A stretch of DNA of 64,000 bases from Hirsutella rhossiliensis (lineage: Eukaryota > Ascomycota > Sordariomycetes > Hypocreales > Ophiocordycipitaceae): positions 496,001 through 560,000 of the forward strand of contig NW_025408684.1 of NCBI RefSeq assembly GCF_020360975.1. The letters are read 5' to 3'. Positions 33,072 through 46,695 of the stretch are shown piece after piece; positions within the stretch are counted from its first letter, which is position 1, and every line of letters begins with the position of its first letter. The notes beneath the pieces were generated by a model. That model was not told where the DNA came from. It searched no databases and saw nothing but the letters and a program-made list of their open reading frames with translations. A program made the translations under genes and the position numbers.

Positions 33072-34994
33072 ATGGCGGGCTCTTCCAAATGGGCGTGGTC
33101 CAAGAGCACCCGCATCAAGGTCATGCTCGTCATCGACACGGCCTTTTTCCTCCTCGAGCTCATCGCCGGCTTCCTCGCCCACTCCCTCGCACTGACTGCC
33201 GATGCTTTCCACATGGTTCGTCGCGCCCGGCCCTCGCAAGCATTCCCTGCGCTTCCCCCGCCAAAACGAATACCCCTCGCATGCTCCTACTTTGTACTGA
33301 CAATGGCCCTCTAGCTAAACGACATCATTTCGCTCTTCATCGGCTTGTGGGCTGTCGTCGCCGCGCAAAAGGAGACGACGGACGAGTTCACATTCGGGGT
33401 ATGTTGCACAAGACCCGTTCCCTCCCCGGAGAACCTTGGGCTAATCGCCTCTCCCCCGTAGTGGGTGCGTGCCGAGATCCTCGGTGCCTTCTTCAACGCC
33501 GTCTTCCTCATTGCCCTCTGCGTCTCCATCGTTCTCGAGGCCCTCACCCGCTTCGTCGAGCCCCCCGAGATCAAGAACCCGCGCCTCATCCTCATCGTCG
33601 GCTGCGCCGGCCTCTTTTCCAACTTGCTCGGCTTCGTTGTTCTCGGAGGCCACGGACATTCTCACGATCACGACCATGATCACGACCATGAAGAGGGCCA
33701 CGGCCACCGTCACCAGCACGACCACGGCCATGATGTGGAGCAGGGTACACTGAGAACAGATGTTGCAAACGAGGATGGCCCCGTCAACGACGTCCTGCCC
33801 GAGGTCGTTGTCAGGCGAGCCACCAATGCCGGCCCTGACCGATCCGGGTCCGACAATCCCGACAGTGCCCGCCGCATTCGATTCGGAGCCGACACCGCGG
33901 GCCACGACGAGTCCAACGCAAAGAGCAGCCGCTCATCTGCCCAGCCCAGAGGCCGCCGCCGCCGACAGTCCAGTAAGAGCGGGCATTCGCGCTTCGCCAG
34001 CATCGAGGACATGAGCATCCACCCGGCCAGCTTTCGGCAGGATATCATCGCCGCCAGCCTCGCCGCCTCTTCGTCCAACCAGGGCCAGACGGCTGAGAGC
34101 GACACGGGCGACGAGTCTCCTGTGGCAGACTCGGAGACCGAGGCGAATGAAGAGTCGCCTCTCCTCGCGTGCGCCAAGGGTGACCACGGGACCGTCAACG
34201 ATAAGTCGCGCTGCACCTCGGTCCCCAAGAAGCGCCGCTCCCGCCGAGATTCGAGCGTCCACGACGGCCACAACCACACGCTACCCCGCAAGCCCGGCTC
34301 CAAGGCCAGCGGCCACAACCACGCCGACATGGGCATGAATGCCATGATGCTCCACGTCCTCGGCGACGCGCTCGGCAACGTGGGAGTTATCATCACGGCC
34401 CTCATCATCTGGCTCACCGACTGGCCGGGCAGGGTCTATGCCGATCCCGCCGTCTCCCTCGTCATCACGGCCATCATCCTCAAGACGTCCATCCCCCTCA
34501 CCATGGCCACGGCCAGGGTCCTTCTGCAGGCAACGCCCGAGAACATCAGCATCCAGGAGATCCGCCAGGATATTGAGAGGCTGCCCGGCGTCGTCAGCTG
34601 CCACCACATCCACGTCTGGCAGCTCTCCGACACAAAGGTGGTGGCCAGCCTGCACCTCCAAGTGTCGTTCCCCATCAACTCGCACAGCGGTGAAAAGTAC
34701 ATGCAGCTGGCCAAGCGGGCCCGCAAGTGCCTTCACGGCTACGGCATCCACAGCGCCACCATCCAGCCCGAGTTCTGCCTCGACCAGACGCACCAGCACG
34801 ACCGAGACGCCGCGGCCCTTGCGCTGGACGGGCCCGTCGTCAACACTGGCGACAGCGCCTGCCTCCTGGCGTGCGTCGACGACTGCAAGGCGCAGGGGTG
34901 CTGTCCCACGCAAGACGCCTCGTCGCAGCCTTCGACTCGCCGAGGTAGTGACTCATCGCAGGCCGGGGCCGCCGGTCCTCGTCAGCAGTCTTAG
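33072..34994 (+). CDS. ZRC1: Cation diffusion facilitator, Zrc1/Cot1-type vacuolar zinc transporter
   Basis: Exons 33072-33215, 33315-33398 and 33462-34994 (introns 99 and 63 bp, both phase 0), giving 586 residues. Six membrane segments are expected. The zinc site His/Asp pairs are visible in TM2 (FHM|LND, spanning the first intron, H47 and D51) and TM5 (HVLGDALGN, H374 and D378). A His-rich cytosolic loop (about residues 138-166, GHSHDHDHDHDHEEGHGH-type) follows TM4. It continues into a long Ser/Arg-rich disordered insert before TM5, as in fungal Zrc1. The C-terminal domain (SIQEIRQDIERLPGVVSCHH then HVWQLSDTKVVASLHL) is the CDF dimerisation domain. The last 50 residues contain a small Cys cluster (CLLACVDDCKAQGCC), a possible metal-binding tail. 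It exports Zn2+ from cytosol into the vacuole in exchange for protons. Confidence 0.95.
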
Positions 34995-37900
34995 CTGGAC
35001 GCGTTCCCTGGACGGCTGTACCATTCTCGCGAGTAGATGAGCGCTGGCGATGGGAGGGGCGAGAGTGAAGGGGCTCGCCGTGCAATACGGATGCGATGCT
35101 CGTTTGTCGTCGACGCACGGCATGTACAACACTTTGGACGGGGCCTGGTCCCTGGACGGGATCCGAGGCTCTCGAGACGGATATTTCGGTCACGCTTATT
35201 TCCTTACTTAGTATCTTTTCCACCCCTTTTCTTTTGTTTATGGCCTCCGGACTACCCTGGAGCCAAGCGTTGTTGAGTGCGAAGGGCTGGCTTGCTAGCG
35301 CGGCAAAGACTGAGATGGCGAGCCGATGGGATGCGTGAACTGGGAACTGTGCGGTGCACCCGCTCGTTCTTGAGGGTAGGGTTCGTGATGGGTCGGGTGC
35401 GGGAACGCGAAAAGAATAGATGGCCGCAGCGCAGAATCGACCCGCTCTCGTGTACAAGGCGTAGGGGGTATGTCCGCAGGAGGTCTGAGCCGGGGGCTTG
35501 TGGAAGGAGTGTTGCCATGCTCTCGAGCATCTGCCCGACTGAATGGACCGGTAGACTCTGCTCTTTGGACTTGTAGACACGAGGGCAATGATATCGACGT
35601 GACCGTACGCGCCCTCCTCGGACGAGTGCGGCGACGCGCGGCGGAGGGGAGAAGCTATCGCTGGGACGCCCCCGTACGAGGAGGCTGCTATGTGCTCTCC
35701 TCGCCAAGGGGGGGGCTGACCAGCCTGTCCATCCCCTTCCTCTGCCCATTGACGTGCGCCCATCGCCGTCTAGAGAAACTCACCCCTTTCCCCCAAGGGA
35801 GGGAGAGCCGCAAGCATCCCGTCAGCGAGTCTCCCGGTTCATCGTCCCAACACCTCCCCCCTTTCCCCCTGAATTGAAAGGCAAACTTGGCAGGCAGATT
35901 TGGACAACCACGCCGGGGCAGCAGGCACTGACGCCAGCAAGGCCCTTTGCACAATCCATCGTCGCAATCTCTCTCTCTTCAGGGCCATGGCAGCACAGCC
36001 ATGCACTTGCATGGGAGGAGAAGTAGTAGAAGTAGCGGTAGTCACACCCCCTCCCCCCCGTTTCTTTCTAAATCCAGTTCCTTTCCTAGCGGGAACGGTC
36101 CGGCGGTGCTGAACAACGGGGGAAGTCCCAGCTTCCACCGCCTTCTGGAAAGTCGATGCTTACAACATGGGATGCAAGGATGGAATCAGGGACGGCTGTC
36201 ACAAGACGGCCAGGAGTCGCGTGTAGAATCATCTGAACATTCAGCTCCTCTCAAAAGCAGCACAGATCTCTCTCTATTCCCCACCTGTCACGGAATATCG
36301 TCATCGAGATAGTCATCCCGGCTGGGGGGGGGGTTATTACGGGAGGGGAGACATGCAAAGGCCAGCCTTGGAAATGAAGGTGGAAGAGGAAGAGGGGCTG
36401 AAGCGGAGGTGCTCGGGGCTCGGCACCGGTGACGGCCTGCGCCTCTTTGCCCATGGCTCCGGGGCACGGGGCCGGGCGGAGCGGAAGGGAGAGAGGGGGC
36501 AGGAGCAGAAAGGGCCGAACGGAGAGGAGCGAGATTTGGACAAGGAAACAGGGAGGCCAGCGCATTCATGCACCCCTCACGACGTCGAGCCCCCCCTCGG
36601 TCACAAGGCTGTCATCGACGATGGCCACCCACAACCCGCCGGCCGGCCGGGTTTAGATGGCGGAACCCTCCCCTGACGGACCCGGCAAGATGGGAAGGGA
36701 TGCATGCTTGGATCGCTTCGCCCCGCCCGCCCGATCATGGAAGGATGTCGGTTCTGGGAAACCCAAAGAAAGTCGGCGCCGACAAGGACGTCCATGGATG
36801 CTAGAGGTTGGGCACACGTGGCGAGCATCAAAGATGGTTTGCGCACGCACATCTGCCTCTGTCCTACAGACTAGCCCAGGATGGACAGCCGGAGGGGCGA
36901 GCCGACTGTTTCGAAAGAACGAGAGGCTAGGAATCTAGCATGGAAAATCCCCGTCAGCGGAGGAAGACGTGGTTGCAAGAGTAATGAATCAAGATACCAG
37001 CAAGAAGACGCATTGGAGCGTTCGTCATCTGTGATCCCGAGCCCGTTCCACATGGCCGTTGGATGGCCCAAAAAGGGGGGAGGGGCCCGGCCCAACGAGA
37101 AAGGGGGGGACCCTGCCGAGGCTCGTTCATGCTCGCATCGGATTCTCGATATCGTCTCATTTCCGCATTCCCCTCCTTTGGCCCATGTTGCCTCCTTCTG
37201 CTCATTTCTAGTCCATCGTATTTTGGGTTTCCCGATGCCCGATTTCCCCGAGGGTCGGTCGGGGTGCAGATACCCATCCATGGACGCCCTTTCCCGCGCC
37301 AGCCCGCATGCATGTTGACTCTGCCCTGCCAGAGTCAGCATTGTTTGGATTGGTGCGGAACACTCGGCCAGTAGCAGCAGCGAGTAGAAGAGCCACCACC
37401 TTTGACTCGTAGTGGTTCAACGGCGGTCCTAGTGCTGATGATGGCCCGTCTTATTCGACTTACACCATGTTGGTCCCCGGCGCGGCATTCGTAGCAGCAT
37501 CTCGGCTTTCTGCATCTTGGTCTTCGAGCCGAATACAACACTTCGGCTCCAGACTTTCCGCACCTCCTCCTCACCCATGATGTAACCTCGCGTGGTCGAG
37601 TTGCCGTCGACGGGTCCCTTGCCGGCCTGAAAACTCCGCAGCGTCGCCCGGGAGCATCGTATCAGACAAACTCCGTAGATGCGCTTGGCTTTCTCTTCAT
37701 CGACGCATCCCCCCCCCCCTTCTTCATTTCCCTTCACACATGGGCGTAGAATTTCATCGAGAAACAACTGGCCGATACTGACCCCGATGATAAAGACATA
37801 CTGACTCGCTCTAGGCCATCCCATGTCCACATCGTCTTCCTAGTCGTCTCGTTAGCCTGCTCGCTAGCCTGCTCGCTACTCACCACCACCTTCTCTCGCC

Positions 37901-40900
37901 TCCCGCGCCGCCTCTCCCGACTCGGCCCTGCCGGGCGGCCTAGTAAGGAGATGATGGATGGTCGAGTCCGGCTTTCATCCGGCGACGTCGCGCTGTCAAA
38001 GACGAGCCTCAAATGTCAACATGAGTCGTCGTCGTCGTTGTTGACATCCAAACATCACCCCCTCTCCTCCCGCCGCCACGGCCCCCAAAGCCACACGCAT
38101 CTGCTGCCGTCTCGGTCACTAGCACCATGCAGGGCCATCTACAAAGATGCTTTCGCGTCTGCTGCTTCCAAGTCCGTGGTGTTTGAGCCTGTCTCACGTC
38201 CCCAGACCATCTCGTCCTCTGGGCCAAGCAGCGAATCAAGCGGCCATGACTCGGTCCCTTGGCTGCAGACACTTCTCTCGTGGAGCCTGTACCGTTCGTA
38301 GCTGAGTGTGTAGCGCCGCCGCCGATCCCCGTCACCCCGCAAAACCGTCAGCCTCTCAGGCCTCTCAGCTTGCCTGTGGGATAATCGCAACTGTTGGCGC
38401 GCGCCCATTCACGAACGAGAATGCCTGTTTACGCATAATGCACCCCATGTCTCGACCGACTTGGCCTCTGCCCATCGCGCAAGCCTGCCACGCTTTGCCA
38501 AGCCGGGCTACCTGCCTCGCAGCACGCAACACGAACGACGGCGCGGGCACGCGCCACCACCTTGGACTCTGCCTTGGAGGGTACGGATACCTGCGCGATA
38601 CGGTGCAGCGCGTCGGCTCTCGTCCCATGGATAGCTCCCCGTGTTCATGTGCGGACACGCAAGCAGCGCGAATGGCTCACATCAGTCGGGCCACATGTCA
38701 ACGACTGGGTAGGGGTGTCCGTTTTGTGCCAAGTCTGGGACGGTCTTTGCTGCAAGTCTGAGATGCGGGATATCTTTTGCTCCTCAGCTCCCTGCCAAAA
38801 CCTGTAAGATGCAGGCCCGCGGCCTCGGGAAAGACCAAGATGCCGTCAGATCCCATCTCCTGGCAGGGCGCTGGTAATGCAAGATTGCCTTGGCAGCGTC
38901 ATTGTTTCTCTCCGGCCTCGGCCGCTCTTGTGGAGCTGGGTCATCATGCCCTCACGGCCGTGCTTTGATCCGCATCTAAGCCAATCCACACCGAGCCGAC
39001 CATGGCGCAGCATGGCTGGCTGAGAGTATCTCCAACCAGTCACCGGTGTCTTCGGGCCCGGACGGAGTTGTCTCCTTTGTTATGCAACCATCTCCCCCCT
39101 TGGTGTTTGACTTCTCCCTCGACTGAACCTTGTCCGGAGCCCGCGGTAAGTCGAGGCCGAGTTGTTGGTGGGATGGCGATGGACCGGCGGCGGCCATTAC
39201 AGCGCCCTTTTTGATGCAGAGGCATGCCAATGGGCAAAGCCCGTTTGTTCCCTGCCTCCCGGTACTTTCGGGGTGCAGCAAGGTGTAGCTGAGCCAGCTC
39301 GTTTTCAGAAGAGGACATGAACGTTATTGGGGCAGCACGGACGAAGTCATGGCAAGCCTGGATGTCCAGGCATGTTGAAGGCGGCAAACGCCAAAGAAAC
39401 CGTCGTCCGCTTTGCACATGAGGTCTCGCACAACCAGCACCTGGGTTTCCGCAAGAGGTACTACATGTGCGTAGTCAGCACCCTCATTGCTCCCTGGTTT
39501 GGTGTCTTGATAGCCTCAAGAGGCGACGCGTCGGCAGACTTTGGCGCGACGTCTTGGTGTGTCATGGACACTGCCAGCCATGCACGCTCGGCTTTGCCTC
39601 ATGTGTGATGTGTCATTGCAGGTCCGGCCAAGCGGCACATGGTCGTAGTAGCGTGGAGTAGGTCGTCGTCGGGGTCCGCTAGCCGGGCCCGCAGAGGGTC
39701 TCGCAGCTCCGGCACGGTACATTGATGGAGATGTATGGCTGCATCGTCATTGGCGGCGAACACTTCCTTGCCGACATTGTCGGGGTTGGGGACGAGTGGG
39801 AAAAAATTGCGACGTCGGTGATGAATTCGGCGAGCCCCAGATGTGCGTGGCTGTCAACCATGTCTGACCGCCATTGCCCATGGCTGCAGATGGAGCAGTG
39901 CCGCAATCAGCATCCCGACGTCTGCCACACGAGACGAGATTGTCAATGGCTCCTCGTTGTCGGCGGAAGGCTTTGCTCGCTGTGGAATCGCAGGCAGTCT
40001 GGCTGTATCTAAACCGCCGAGATGCTCTGAGCATACCGCTAGCCCTGGCCGGGACGACGACATGATGTAGCGTTCCACTCCGTCGCAGCAGCGGCAGCAG
40101 CCGCCAACCCTGCCGGAGCTGCTCGAGTTGGTGGAGGGGAGAGGAGAGGTTCGAGACAGGCCGGCCGGAAACAGACGTATCGAGAGGATGCAATGTGACG
40201 CTGCAGTTTTGGGTTCGAAACGCCGGCACAGCGGAAGCGGTGCTGCTGCGAGCCCGCGAGGAGCGCGCCCAAAGGCACCTACCTCTGTTGCGCCCCTATC
40301 TCGAAGCGCTTGCATCGAGGAGGCTGCGGACAGCTGGGACAGGGGCCCGGCCCGTCTCGCCGAGGGACCCAGAGGCCGAGAGAGGCGGCTGTTGCTGAGG
40401 TTTCCGGGGATGCAGAGATTTCTCAGGGTTTGGCCGGCCTCTTTCCTTGTTTGTCGCGACGAGTGCAGGCCCTGGAGTGCAGGCCCTGGAGCGCATGCCC
40501 GTTATTAATCCGAGAAAAAAAAGCATCCTCGATGGCTCCTTCCCACACGCAGCCCGCGCATCCTGCCTTGCCGTGTCTCCTGAGGAGGCACTATTTAGAG
40601 GCGTGTGCAGTTCGTGGACGGCTTAGTACGCACGCCATGTATAGCTCGCCGCAGGTATCCGCATATTCGTCCTTTACATGTAGGAAAAATCTGGTTTTTC
40701 CTTTCTCCTAGGTATCAAACCTTGGACGACGCTGAGCCTGTGCATGCGGTACATATGGAGTACTTTGGGCGTGCAATACTCACACACCTGGTATAAAGAA
40801 AACCCGCTGATGTCCAAGCCAAGGTGTATGTATATTTTAACGAAAGTATACCCTGTAATTGACTTGCAGCGAGTGGATGTAATGTACGGACACTCCACGT

Positions 40901-42300
40901 TCGCGCGTGTATGCACGAAAACTGCTGCAACTGGTGTCCAAGACCGGTGCCTGGTCCTCGGGTGTCACGAATCCATTGGACCCCCCGCAGAGGCATCGCG
41001 GTGGTTGCGTTTGTACAACGAGTGCAAGTGCATTCGCCAGGGCGAGTCTTGTCTTGTACATGCTGTAATTATCTACTGTGCCCGTGCAGGCAGTGCCCTC
41101 TTCTTTCGCCTGCTGTTTCGCTCGCTCAGCCGCATGCGATATACCTCGTCAATATGCCACCGCTCGGGTCAGTGGTCAGACCTCGATGGCAAGGAACATA
41201 CATGTTCCAGTTACACCTTCCATGCCGGCTGGGCGACATGCCAACATGCTCACGGAGACGTGCAGTTTCATCAAACCACCTCCTCTCCTCCCCAAGTCGC
41301 CGCCAGCGGGGGGGCCCGGCGTGTGCGTTTCTCTGCAACACCCCATATTCCCATTGTCACCCGCAGGGACCCTGACCCCGGACCGGCCAAATTTTTTTAA
41401 TTGCCTCCCTCCTCTCTCATCACGACGGGGGGGCCTGGGCGGTCGGTAGGAGGAGCCGTGTTTTCTCTCGGTCCCCACACTTCTGTCCGCCTTGCCCGTC
41501 CTCGATTCGAGACGGTCAGGCTGCGGTTAGGTCGTGTGTGTTTGGCGGTGGACAGTCGAGGAGGATTAGGGGTGGATGTGTTTGAGCACGCCGAACACGC
41601 ACGCAGTACGTGGGCTGGTAGGGAAGGCAAGTCAGGTAAAGTGCATGCTGCATGCCGCATGCCCCCCCCTGTCACGGCGATGGAGCTGCTGCCGTAGCCG
41701 CCGAGGCGGAGAACTGGGCGTGTGCAGCACCTCGGCCTACTGTACTACTACTGTACGCCTCAAATCTCTCGTTTGCGGAGCAGGCCTCAAGGTGACGGAC
41801 GATGCTTGCACGCGTATGAATGTACTGTAGTCCATAGTTGCTGGGCCAATGATTGCTCCTTTTTTTTTTGGCGGCAAATCTCACGTTTCCGGCGCCCATT
41901 CTTCGTACAGGGAGGTACTGCCGCGTGCTCGTGGCATAAAACCGTCGGCAAAAGGAGACAATAGGCATAATCGTCTCCACTTGGAAAAGGAGGTGAGGCT
42001 ATCCCTGAACCATGTGCACCAGCCACAGACGAGGAGTGGCGCCCCCTTTCCCCGCAAGATCACTCCGCCAGCCAACCAATGGCAGTGCATCTGGTTTAGC
42101 CACAGGACATTCGTACATACAACCATAAATTTAGTGCACGGGCATGCACAGCAAATGTCGTCATTTATTACCGCCCTAGGAAAGCTTCTAGAAAACACAA
42201 TGACCTATCGCCGGCCGGGCGGGTACGTACCGTACCGTACCGTCCATCCGTCCGCAGCCCGCAGTCCGCAGTCCGCATCGAGTGCAATTTAGCACCGGCC
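34995..42300. other. Gene-poor interval, left part
   Basis: 7.3 kb with only short or overlapping ORFs and no domain I recognise. GC content stays high, with G and C homopolymers (for example 36326-36334, 41305-41311). A weak coding-like signal on the minus strand at 39620-39910 is described as a finding but not annotated. Several ORFs above 120 codons (for example 34840-35763 minus) show no family motif. Confidence 0.45.
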
Positions 42301-42703
42301 AGTCAAATTTGTATGATTTACGGAGCTCACTTATGGCTCATATGCTATAAGCTACTGTACCTACCCTCTTCGCATCTTTGTACAGGCTAGGCGCAAGCAC
42401 AAGACGCCATGGGCCAACGGACAACCATGTCCTCGGTCGCTGCTCAGCCAACGCCCGGCACCTCCGCATGGCCAGTAGTAAGCGGCCCCTGGGCTTAATG
42501 AGCTCGCCTCGCCCGTCTCAAGCCTCGAAAGGAGGGAGGGGCGTGTCGTAGCCGAGGCCCCGGAGCCTCCTGACCCGTAGAGTCTGTAGGCCGTCAGACC
42601 GGGGGGTGCTCACTGTTGCGTGCACTACGGAGAGAGAACAAGTCGCATATAAATATGTATGTACATACACGCCGTATACCCCGTGCCTCGCGCAGCACAA
42701 CTC

Positions 42704-42757
42704 GGTGGTGGTGGTGGTGGTGATGGTGGTGATGGTGGTGATGGTGGTGATGGTGGT
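42704..42757. repeat. (GGT)/(GGTGGTGAT) microsatellite
   Basis: Six GGT units followed by four GATGGTGGT-type units, 54 bp in all. In one frame it reads poly-Gly/Asp, but the surrounding frame has no support. Confidence 0.93.
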
Positions 42758-43310
42758 TCTTGGCGAGCCCCAGACTCCATCCAGGAGGACCCTGAGCGAA
42801 GCAAGACTAAATCTTGCTGCTTAACGCGTCCTGCCGCAACCACCCATGTTTCGTGGAGTGATGAGAGAGGGAAAAAGAAGACGCCGTGCACTGCATGGGA
42901 CGGCCAAAAAAGAAACAAAAAATCAAGCAGAGCTTATAAGAAAAGGGCAGCCCGCTTTTGGGGTCTGAGTCGTCATTTCGGGTACGCGGGAGGACGAAAC
43001 ACTCGAGACTCAGGCCCACGACCCTGCCCGGGTACGAAGCACACCTTGCTCTAAGCAGCAGCAGGCGCGGTGCGGTGCGGAGAGATGGGGACCGGTAACC
43101 TAACTGCAGTGCTATCAAGCGAGGTCCATACTACTGGCTTTGGTCTCGGGCAGACTCGACTCTCTGCTCCTTATTGCACAAAGGCTCTCTCCTGTACAGA
43201 GAGAGGAGCTTTCGAGCCCTCCTCCCCAGGGGACCCATTTGAGACAGAAGCATGTCTTGCCCTGTTGTGCGAAATGCGAGTCTGCAGCAGGCTAAAAGGA
43301 GAGAGCAGCT

Positions 43311-43325
43311 AAAAAAAAAAAAAAA
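43311..43325. repeat. A15 homopolymer
   Basis: Fifteen A residues after GAGCAGCT; a second A15 lies 170 bp downstream at 43481-43495. Confidence 0.95.
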
Positions 43326-43480
43326 CGTCCCTCTGCCTTTGCTTTTCCCGTGGCCAGAGTAGACTCTCTAGACAGCTTCTGCGGGCTTTTGCACCGCGTC
43401 CCAACGCAGCGGATACCTGACTGGGGCAGAAAGGGGGCGGCATCCCGTTTGGACCGCGGGCCGGATGAAAAAGTAGCAGC

Positions 43481-43495
43481 AAAAAAAAAAAAAAA
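43481..43495. repeat. A15 homopolymer
   Basis: Fifteen A residues after AGTAGCAGC, the same length as 43311-43325 and in a similar GCAGC context. Confidence 0.95.
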
Positions 43496-46400
43496 GAGCT
43501 GACCCCGTTCCCCTGCATCCATCCGCGGATCCCTCATTAGCAATCCCATGTCCGCCAGGTGACGAGAAGGTCCATTGGTCTCTTTCCCACCAAGGGCCCC
43601 CCGCCGCCCCCCAACAGGAGGACAGTTGCCGTGCCCACCGCCGCCCCGGGACCGACCCCGGGGTACCGACACGGATGCCATGCGCTCTTTTCTCTCGCCC
43701 CGGCCTTCGGGGTGAGCAGCCACCGGGCGGGCGGGCGGACGGGCGGGTCTTGTCCCCACCGGCGTGCGAGTGGACGGACGCTGCTACCGTGCAGGATGCC
43801 TTGACTACGTGCATGCAGCCCCTTGTATGTAGCAGGGGAACATGGACGAGCGAAAAAAAAATTGGTGTTCGATTCGCTTTTCCTCTGCCTCGATCCATTA
43901 GACTTTATCGTCTGTTATCCGCACCCCGGCAAGAGGGCCCGCGTTGGCTGGCCTCTTGCCCACGAGGTCTGTCTCTTTCGGCGACGACGATTCGCCACCA
44001 ACCATCCAGCCAGTCGGTCAGAGGCGCCGTCTCATGACCCGTGCCTCGGAGGGCGTGGAGTTGGGCCAAGACGAGAGAAGAAGACGAGACTCGTTGGCGT
44101 CAGCAAGCAAACGTACGTCACTTGGCAGAGTTCAATAAAGCGATGGATGCCCCATGGCAGGCAGATGGATGGACGGCTTATACCTTGTATACATATAACA
44201 TGCACATGGCTTGCTTACGGTGACAGTCGAATAGTGGCACACCAACCTTAAGCACCCTTCTCCCAGGGGCTTCCCGGCTCGCTCTCCACCCGGCCGCCTG
44301 TCGCGTGTTGGCGCTCCACGGCCTCTCGACAGGGGACCTCTCGACAGGGGAGCCAGAGGAGGAGTGGCGAATTAAGCTCTGGATACGGAGTAGAAATAGC
44401 ACTATCCGTAGGTATAGCATATACGGGGTCCAAGAGATTTATGTATGTGCCTGGCAGCCGAGGTTTGGTGCATTTGCAGCACGAGCTTGCACAAACGAGC
44501 CCCATCTCCCCGAGGACCAAGGACAGGGACATGGAGAGACGATTGGCTGCTGTTTGCCGCGGTCCAACCTGAGTGAGGCCTTGGCGCCGGCGAGCGACGA
44601 ACCAAGCAGAGGCCACAGATTCGCTTTTTTCGCAACGACGAGCGCCTCCCGTGGCTGGAGGCGCTTGCGCGCCTAACAAGGGGGCACGAGGACATGAGAC
44701 GGGGCTCCCATACCGTATGACCAACGGCGGGAGAGCCGCAAACATGCGGTGGGCAAGTGGGCAAGTCGTCGTCGTCGTTGTGTTGGGCCTCGTTTCGCTG
44801 CGCGGCGCACCAACGCCGCAGACGCTTCCGACCGACTTGGCTTGGTGCCTAACGAAACGACGGGCGGTGGAGGAGAAGGCTGTTTCTTTTCCACGCCCGG
44901 AAAGCGGCGGTCGAGAGCCAACGGCTCATCAGTCATCGGGCTGGCGGTAGACGAGGCCCGCCGCCTCCGGGTGGTGGGTGTCTGTCCATGTACGACGATG
45001 TACTGTGTGAGAGCCTGCGTAACGGAGAGACCAGCTGCTGGCCGCCCGGCGCCTATGCAAGTTACACAGTGTCGCGAATGGGAGAGGTCGGTCGGTCGGT
45101 GGTGGTGGCCCGGCCGCCGACAACGGGACCGACAGACCAGGCCGGCCGGCCGGCGCACGCGACGAGAGTCTTCAGGCTGCGTGCGTCCCCGTCGTTGGAC
45201 CGTCCCCTTTCCCCCCTCCTCGTTTCAGGCTAGCCCGCGTCGACAAACCAGCGAGGAGCATTCGTGCTGGTTGGCCTCGCCACGACTAATAAAAGAACCT
45301 ACAGCGCTGGACGTGCAGACTGCGGGCGGGCCCCCAGGCCGGGCGACACGAAACGGATGCACGCTTGGCCGTCCGTCCCTCATTCGGACTCTGCCTGGCA
45401 TGGGCAATCCGGACGGGCCAACGCCGAGTCCCCGGTTGGCTCCTGGCGCCTCCCGGCTCGCCCTTGGCCTGATTGGCAAGACGTCACGAGCACGTCTCGG
45501 TCTGTCGATCGGCCGGGACCGACAGACGATTGGATGCGACGATTTGGATGCGGCAACGAGCGGCAAGAGGCCAAACCTGCAAGCTCCGCGCATTGTTGGC
45601 CCGCCTGGGGATCCCCGTCGGTCCATTTTCGCGAAGCCCGCCCAGAAGCGGTGCTGCACGCACGCCAAAGTTTTTGATCCCCAGGCCGCCCGACGCGTGG
45701 GCCGTCGGACGGCCGGCCATTGAATGTCGACAAAACACGCGTGGTGTGGATGCGGTGCCATCGACGACAGCCGGATGGGGACGCCGAAAAGGCCCGCGGA
45801 TGCGTCACCGAGGCTTCCTCTGGCCCTACAGTACTCAGTACTACGCATCATTAGTGCCGGCCGGACGGCTGGCTCACGGGGGGGGTGAGCCCCGGGGCGC
45901 GCACGCGTCGCGGTTTGAGACATGTGAGGATTCCTTGGTCACCAGCTCCGAATACTAGTAGTGGTAAATAAATGGTTTGTTTTCTTTTACCTGTTTGAAG
46001 CCCGTTCTTTGTTCAGGACTCATCATCTGCTGCTCCACCGATGCGCGTCCGACCAGGGTGTCTGTCTGTCTGTTTGGAAACGACACAAGTGGGAAGCGAG
46101 ACGTCGAGCGTCTTGTTTGGCATTTTCTCACCCCCGCGGCATCTTCTTTTTCTCTCCAGCACAGCCAGCATGTTGATTAATGAATATGTGTACGGAGTAT
46201 CTACAGTTACTGTACGTACGTCCTGGGCCAGCCGCGGCTGACGACGAGCCGCTGCTCTGCTCCGGCCGGTGCGAAATGTGTGTCGTCTACGGCGTACGGC
46301 TTACACAAAAGTGCACTCACTGCATGGCGTGGACCGTCAGCAACCGCGGGCGGCGCCTGCAAGGCAAAGTTGACTGACGTCGGCCTAATAGTAGGTGAGC

Positions 46401-46653
46401 ATGGATGGTGGGTGATTGTATATAAGTCCAACAAGTCGCCGCCAATGCGCGCGATGCTTGCAGCGGGCTGAGGGGCAGTCTGGTGGCCAATTCGACGCAG
46501 CCAGGGCCCGTCACGGGAATGCCTCTTTTTCCATTCTCAGCACACCTACATAGACATGTATGTACACACTGTACCGTGAGCATCTTGCGGTGCGTTTCAA
46601 AGTACTGCAAGGGCTGTCGTGTACATACAGCATGTACGATACGCATGCTTGTC

Positions 46654-46695
46654 GTGTGTGTGTGTGTGCGCGTGTGCGCGTGTGCGTGTGTTGTG
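46654..46695. repeat. TG/CG-alternating tract
   Basis: About 40 bp of TG and CG dinucleotides (GTGTGTGTGTGCGCGTGTGCGCG), an alternating purine-pyrimidine run of the kind that can adopt Z-DNA. Confidence 0.9.

Larger units (their letters stand above)
42301..44300. other. Gene-poor interval with a GGT/GAT tract and two A15 tracts
   Basis: No gene supported. Simple sequences are listed separately. Pseudo-open GC-rich frames occur in both orientations. Confidence 0.45.

Noticed and set aside
34840..35763. 307-codon minus-strand frame
   Set aside because: No recognisable motif, irregular composition, and overlaps the 3' end of the zinc transporter gene.
39327..39608. HEVSHNQH string suggesting a metalloprotease
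   Set aside because: Isolated HExxH match in a 93-codon frame without other family features.
44749..45723. 324-codon plus-strand frame
   Set aside because: Arg/Pro/Gly-rich, overlapped by open frames on both strands, no motif; typical of GC-rich non-coding DNA.
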